Shown here piece by piece: positions 57,356 through 64,000 of a DNA stretch of 64,000 nt. The stretch spans positions 14,250 through 78,249 of the forward strand of contig CALACW010000037.1 in assembly GCA_937890355.1 (NCBI GenBank). The letters are read 5' to 3'. Source of the DNA: CALACW01 sp002431305 (lineage in GTDB: Bacteria; Bacillota; Clostridia; Oscillospirales; Acutalibacteraceae). The position numbers and the translations under genes were made by a program. Positions within the stretch are counted from its first letter, which is position 1, and the number at the start of each line of letters is the position of its first letter. The notes under the pieces were generated by a model. It was not told the DNA's origin, searched no databases, and saw only the letters and a program-made list of their open reading frames with translations.

Positions 57356-59230
57356 TTATTCTTCGCTTAAGTTCATCCATTCCTCATACAGAAGTTCCTG
57401 CTGTTTTGTAACTTCGTCGAGGCGGGATGTGAGAGTTAATATGGATTCGTAATCGGACGAACTTTTGTCAAGTTCTTTTTGAATCTCTTCTTTTTGTGTA
57501 TCAAGGTCGGCAATGGACTGTTCGAGCCTTTTGATTTTCGTCTGACGTTTTCTTTGGGCGCTCTCTCGTTCTTTTCTTAACTGGTACTCGTTGACTTTTT
57601 TTTCTTTCGGTACTTTTGCGGTTTGTTCGGACATAACTTTATTTATGTAATCGTCGTAATTGCCCTCGAACGGTTCTATATTCGTACCGTCAAAAGCCAA
57701 TATCTTAGTCGCGAGTCTGTTTATAAAATAACGGTCGTGCGAAACGCAGAGCATTGTACCGTCGTAATTTTCGAGCGCATCTTCGAGAACTTCTCTCGAT
57801 TCTATGTCGAGATGGTTTGTAGGCTCGTCGAGAATCAGCAGATTGGGATGCGAGAACGACAGCTCGAGCAGTGCGGCTCTCGCTCGCTCGCCTCCGCTTA
57901 ATTCACTCATTAATTTATTAATATCGTCGCCTCTGAAAAGGAATCCGGCAAGATATCCGCGAATCTGAGTTATCGTAAAATTCGGGAAACGGTCGTAGAC
58001 TTCCTGCAAAACTGTTTTCGGGAGATTGAGTCCGCGCTGTTCCTGGTCGTAATAACCGGGTTTTACGTTTGCGCCGAATTTCGAATAACCCTTATCGGGG
58101 TAAACTTTGCCGATGAGCGACTTTAAAAGCGTCGATTTTCCGCATCCGTTGGGACCTATCAGAAATACGCGTTCGCCCTTTCTGATGTCGAGCGTAACGT
58201 TTTTGAAAAGTGTTTTGCCGTCATAGCTTTTTTCAAGCGAATCTGCAATTATAACCTCGTTTCCGCTCTCTGAATTTACGGAAAAGTCAAGCTTCATAAC
58301 TGGGATAATCGCGTCCGTTTCGGGAAGGTCGTCCTTCAGGCGTTCGATTTGCTTTTCCTTGCTCGCTATGGTTATGTAATTTCTCTCCTGATTAAAACGC
58401 TTCTGCTGTTCGATAATTCCCTCAATGCGCTTGATCTCTTTCATCTGGTTGTCGAATCGGCGTTTATCCGATAAAATCTGTTCGTCACGCAGTTTTATAT
58501 ACTGCGAGTAATTGCCCTTTCGGATTGAAATTTTCTTATGGCGGATCTCCATTGTCTTATTAGTTACCTTGTCGAGAAAGTAACGGTCATGGGAGATAAT
58601 AATAGCCGTGCCGTTGTATTTTTTTAAGAATTCTTCGAGCCATTCGACGCTCTTTATGTCAAGGTGGTTTGTAGGCTCGTCGAGCAGAATTAAATTCGCG
58701 TCGGATAAAAGAAGCTTGCCGAGGCTTAATTTTGTCCTCTGACCTCCGCTTAAATCACGCACGGATTTATTAAAATCCGCCTCGTTAAAACCGAGACCGA
58801 TAAGCGTTGACCTGCCCATTGAGCGAAAAGTAAGTCCGCCGTCAGACTGGAATTTCTCCGTAAGCGCGCTCTGCTTATCTATAAGCTCTGGCGAGGGATT
58901 TTTTTCGATTTCGGAATGTAATTCTTCAAGTTCGCTTTCAATTTTAAAAAGAGGAGCGTAAACGGTCATCAATTCGTCGTAAACGGTTTTGTCACTGTCT
59001 GCGCACGCGAACTGCTCGGCAAAGCCCGTTTTCGTATTTTTAGAGAGAAAAAGACTGCCGGAATTCGGCTCGTATTCTCCGCATATTAATTTGAAAAGCG
59101 TTGTTTTACCCGTGCCGTTGGCTCCGATAAGTCCGACGCGGTCGTTTTCCTCAACGTCGAACGATGCCGAGGAAAAAAGCGTCGAATCGAGAAATCCGAA
59201 CGTAAGGTCGTATGCGTTGATAACTGACAT
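57356..59230 (-). CDS. ABC-F family ATPase
   Basis: 624 aa soluble protein with two ABC domains and no membrane segments; family members bind the ribosomal E site, regulating translation or protecting from antibiotics. Domain 1 has GLIGANGTGKTTLFKL and LSGGQRTKLSLG; domain 2 has LIGPNGCGKSTLLKSL and LSGGERARAALLEL. Both Walker B motifs read LILLDEPTNHLDI or LLILDEPTNHLDI. A C-terminal coiled coil of ~85 residues resembles YdiF/Uup-type members. It starts 3 nt after manA, so it is in its operon. Confidence 0.92.
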   Translation of the reverse strand: MSVINAYDLTFGFLDSTLFSSASFDVEENDRVGLIGANGTGKTTLFKLICGEYEPNSGSLFLSKNTKTGFAEQFACADSDKTVYDELMTVYAPLFKIESELEELHSEIEKNPSPELIDKQSALTEKFQSDGGLTFRSMGRSTLIGLGFNEADFNKSVRDLSGGQRTKLSLGKLLLSDANLILLDEPTNHLDIKSVEWLEEFLKKYNGTAIIISHDRYFLDKVTNKTMEIRHKKISIRKGNYSQYIKLRDEQILSDKRRFDNQMKEIKRIEGIIEQQKRFNQERNYITIASKEKQIERLKDDLPETDAIIPVMKLDFSVNSESGNEVIIADSLEKSYDGKTLFKNVTLDIRKGERVFLIGPNGCGKSTLLKSLIGKVYPDKGYSKFGANVKPGYYDQEQRGLNLPKTVLQEVYDRFPNFTITQIRGYLAGFLFRGDDINKLMSELSGGERARAALLELSFSHPNLLILDEPTNHLDIESREVLEDALENYDGTMLCVSHDRYFINRLATKILAFDGTNIEPFEGNYDDYINKVMSEQTAKVPKEKKVNEYQLRKERESAQRKRQTKIKRLEQSIADLDTQKEEIQKELDKSSSDYESILTLTSRLDEVTKQQELLYEEWMNLSEE

Positions 59231-59233
59231 GAT

Positions 59234-60199
59234 TTAAACGCGCGTAAGAAGAAGTTTAACGTTTCCGTTAACTTTGAATTCACCGTCCCCGGCGGGAACG
59301 AATACGCTTGATCCTTTCCTTATTTTAAGTTTTTCGCCGGATGAAACGAACTCGCCTTCTCCGTCGAGAACAAGAAGTGAGACGAACGAAGTTTCGTCGG
59401 CGGAATCAATATATGACTTCGTAATCTCAACGTCGGTCATATTAAAGAATTTGCATGAACATAAAAGTCGGGTCGAGTATCCGTCGAAAACCTTTTTTTC
59501 ACCCTCCGGGGCAAGCGAACGCGAGGGCTTTTCGCATTTCGTAACGTCTATCGACTGCTTTATGTGAAGCTGTCTGGGCTTGCCGTCGAGTCCCGGGCGG
59601 TTATAGTCGTATACTCTGTAAGTTGTGTTACAGCTCTGCTGAACCTCGGCTAAGAGTATTCCCGCGCCGATTGCGTGAAGCGTTCCGGCTTCTATAAGCG
59701 CGACGTCGCCGGGCTTTACCTTTACGCGGTTCACGTAGTCAAGAAGCGTCGAATCCTTAATACTTTTTTCGAACTGCTCTTTCGTTATATTCTCTTTAAA
59801 TCCGTATATAAGTTCCGCGCCTTCGTCGCAGTCGATTATGTACCACGCCTCGGTTTTTCCGTGCGTTTCCTTTTCGTGAGCTCTTGCGTATTCGTCGTCG
59901 GGGTGAACCTGAACCGACAGCTTGTCCGCCGCGTCAATAAGTTTAATAAGAATAGGGAAGTCCTCGATATTCTCACAGTGAGTTCCGAGACATTTTCTGC
60001 CGAGCTTTTCTATGACGGACGATAATTTTTCGCCCCTATATTCGCCCGAAGCGACGATTGATTCGCCGTCTGGGTGACATGAGAGCGACCATGCCTCGGC
60101 AACAGAGTCATACTCGCTCTCCGTATTAAAATCTCTTTTTAATCTTTTTCCGCCCCAAATAGTCTGTTTCGTTGCGGGAGTAAGTAAAAATGCAGACAT
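59234..60199 (-). CDS. manA: Mannose-6-phosphate isomerase, class I
   Basis: Interconverts mannose-6-phosphate and fructose-6-phosphate; 321 aa zinc enzyme of the short Bacillus type. Zinc and active-site motifs are LSVQVHPDDEYA and AGTLHAIGAGILLAEVQQSC, with TYRVYDYNRPG. Start ATG 60199 lies behind CGGAGGACTG. First gene of a two-gene operon with the ABC-F protein. Confidence 0.93.
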   Translation of the reverse strand: MSAFLLTPATKQTIWGGKRLKRDFNTESEYDSVAEAWSLSCHPDGESIVASGEYRGEKLSSVIEKLGRKCLGTHCENIEDFPILIKLIDAADKLSVQVHPDDEYARAHEKETHGKTEAWYIIDCDEGAELIYGFKENITKEQFEKSIKDSTLLDYVNRVKVKPGDVALIEAGTLHAIGAGILLAEVQQSCNTTYRVYDYNRPGLDGKPRQLHIKQSIDVTKCEKPSRSLAPEGEKKVFDGYSTRLLCSCKFFNMTDVEITKSYIDSADETSFVSLLVLDGEGEFVSSGEKLKIRKGSSVFVPAGDGEFKVNGNVKLLLTRV

Positions 60200-60247
60200 T
60201 TTTCAGTCCTCCGTTTTATATATATTAAAATATTAAATCATTAATAT

Positions 60248-60275
60248 ATTATAACAGATAACCGTTTATTGTCAA
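60248..60275 (-). promoter_or_regulatory. Promoter of manA-ABC-F
   Basis: Minus strand TTGACA (60275-60270), 16 nt, TATAAT (60253-60248) with an upstream TG (TGTTATAAT). It overlaps the 3' end of the small Cys-rich gene. Confidence 0.8.
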
Positions 60276-60457
60276 TCCGTCATTTCACCGTCGAGACGGT
60301 CTCTTAAAATTTTATTTTTGCATCCCTTGCAGTAGTCGCAGTTAAGGCATTTTAACGACCGCTTGCCGTTATAATAAGTCGTTTCCTCCAAAACTATGTT
60401 TTTATCAAGCACACTGCAGTACTGTACTATCGCTTTCGAATGGCTGTTCATATTCAT
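60272..60457 (-). CDS. Small cysteine-rich protein, unknown function
   Basis: 61 aa, start ATG 60457 behind AGAGAGGAG. Cysteines are spaced C-x(22)-CLNCDYCKGC, which could bind zinc. VLDKNIVLEETTYYNGKRSLKC looks like a conserved small Clostridia family, but I cannot name it. TATAAT on the minus strand about 30 nt upstream of the start supports its own promoter. Start and coding status rest mainly on the binding site. Confidence 0.6.
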   Translation of the reverse strand: MNMNSHSKAIVQYCSVLDKNIVLEETTYYNGKRSLKCLNCDYCKGCKNKILRDRLDGEMTD

Positions 60458-60592
60458 AATACCGACGCTCCTCTCTTTAATATTATATTCACTTTTTTTA
60501 TTCTTAAACAGCTTCGGTCAAGCCGAATTTAAAGTAATAAATTTGTTTGTCCTTATCATATATTTTTACAGTAAAGGAAAGGGAGAATCGAA

Positions 60593-60841
60593 ATGATAAT
60601 ATTATATACCTCCGCGGCGATAGGAGCAGTTTCAATATTGTGCGCTCACATAAAAAGCGGGAGATTTTTTGTCGGAATCCTTTTATCGGCGCTGCAGGGG
60701 ATAGCAACGCTGTACGGCGTAAATTTAATAGGCTGTCTTTTAAACGTCCATATCAATGTAAACGCATTTTCTCTGATATTCAGTGCGATAACGAGTATGC
60801 CGGGCGTAATACTTCTTTTAATTGCGGATATATTTATGTAA
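60593..60841 (+). CDS. BofA-like sigma-K processing inhibitor family protein
   Basis: 82 aa membrane protein with three hydrophobic stretches. The C-terminal part NLIGCLLNVHINVNAFSLIF followed by TSMPGVILLLIADIF matches the BofA family pattern (conserved N-x-G...H-x-P/V-N-x-F...G-x-P-G). BofA holds the SpoIVFB protease inactive until late sporulation. Start ATG 60593 follows AAAGGGAG. It suggests a sporulating ancestry. Confidence 0.75.
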   Translation: MIILYTSAAIGAVSILCAHIKSGRFFVGILLSALQGIATLYGVNLIGCLLNVHINVNAFSLIFSAITSMPGVILLLIADIFM

Positions 60842-60886
60842 TAAGATTGCTAAGTTTAATTTTTTGTGTTAAAATACTGACGATAA

Positions 60887-62887
<2,001 letters not shown>

Positions 62888-62941
62888 ACGTTTGAGTAAT
62901 ACAGTCAGCTGCTGCGCTGAATGCGGCAGTCCCGTATAAAT

Positions 62942-62979
62942 GAAGAAGTCCCGGGGGATAAAACCGGGACTTTTCTTCA
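62942..62979 (+). terminator. Terminator after ligA
   Basis: GAAGAAGTCCCGG pairs with CCGGGACTTTTCTTC around GGGATAAAA; the T-run is inside the 3' arm. Confidence 0.85.
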
Positions 62980-63169
62980 TGTAAATTTGAAAGAGGTAGG
63001 GTATATATAGTATATAGAAACTTGCAATTGTTTTACTGTAACATAAGTATAACCTATGTTTCTTAAAATTGGCTTAAATATAAAAATGAAATAAAATACA
63101 CAAATTTTGCATATTTAAGATTAAATAAATCTTTTGCGTCTATAATCCCGATGAACGGAGGAGATAATT
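62980..63169. other. AT-rich gap before the ABC transporter gene
   Basis: The 190 bases contain an inverted repeat, AACATA...TATGTT (63040-63060), which could be an operator, and TATAAT at 63141-63146 without a good -35. No gene is visible. Confidence 0.35.

Positions 63170-64000
<831 letters not shown>

Noticed and set aside
60396..60596. Hydrophobic 66-residue plus-strand frame
   Set aside because: It runs antisense to the small Cys-rich gene and overlaps the BofA-like start; no good binding site. Hydrophobicity comes from the T-rich strand.

Overview
The window looks like a chromosomal segment of an anaerobic, Gram-positive, low-to-middle GC Clostridia member of the Oscillospiraceae/Ruminococcaceae type. 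The support is gene content: strong AGGAGG-type ribosome binding sites, TTGACA-N17-TATAAT promoters, two T-box leaders, a BofA-like sporulation protein, a ferredoxin-dependent 2-oxoacid oxidoreductase, a dockerin protein and a GH3 beta-glucosidase with reversed domain order. The last two, with the branched-chain acid module below, would suit a fibre-degrading gut or rumen bacterium. That lifestyle is an inference.

Layout. 1-3.6 kb (minus): a divergent type IIA topoisomerase pair (A subunit cut by the window edge). 3.8-4.2 kb: secG and tRNA-Lys. 4.6-11.3 kb: a complete F1Fo ATP synthase operon (I-a-c-b-delta-alpha-gamma-beta-epsilon) whose c subunit carries a two-carboxylate, Na+-type ion site. 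11.4-13.9 kb: methyltransferases and small membrane proteins. 13.9-15.3 kb: infC-rpmI-rplT behind an attenuator, with an AUC start codon for infC. 15.3-28.4 kb: a dense housekeeping run (trmH-type, dprA, topA, trmFO, rnc, radical SAM, smc, ftsY, rdgB, yhbY). 28.4-32.8 kb: a leucine T-box followed by nadD-yqeK-rsfS-leuS.

32.9-42.6 kb is the more accessory part: a large secreted dockerin protein, a small XRE regulator with a catalytically degenerate tyrosine-recombinase relative, a permuted GH3 enzyme, mscL, and an acyl-adenylating ligase with its own acyl carrier protein.

42.6-49.6 kb is the most interesting unit. A strong promoter and a T-box leader with an apparent isoleucine specifier (ATC) precede an XRE-cupin-acyl-CoA synthetase fusion, a small P-loop ATPase, a ferredoxin, the three subunits of a 2-ketoisovalerate-type ferredoxin oxidoreductase, and a branched-chain aminotransferase, then a terminator. 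Together these can convert a branched-chain fatty acid to acyl-CoA, carboxylate it reductively to the 2-oxoacid and aminate it. Control by uncharged tRNA-Ile argues that the pathway runs towards amino-acid synthesis.

49.6-64 kb: an amidohydrolase, cysK behind a Cys-rich leader ORF, mnmA, carAB, an ABC-F/manA pair on the minus strand, a small Cys-rich protein, a BofA-like protein, ligA and the start of an ABC exporter ATPase. No CRISPR array, rRNA, insertion sequence or prophage was seen.
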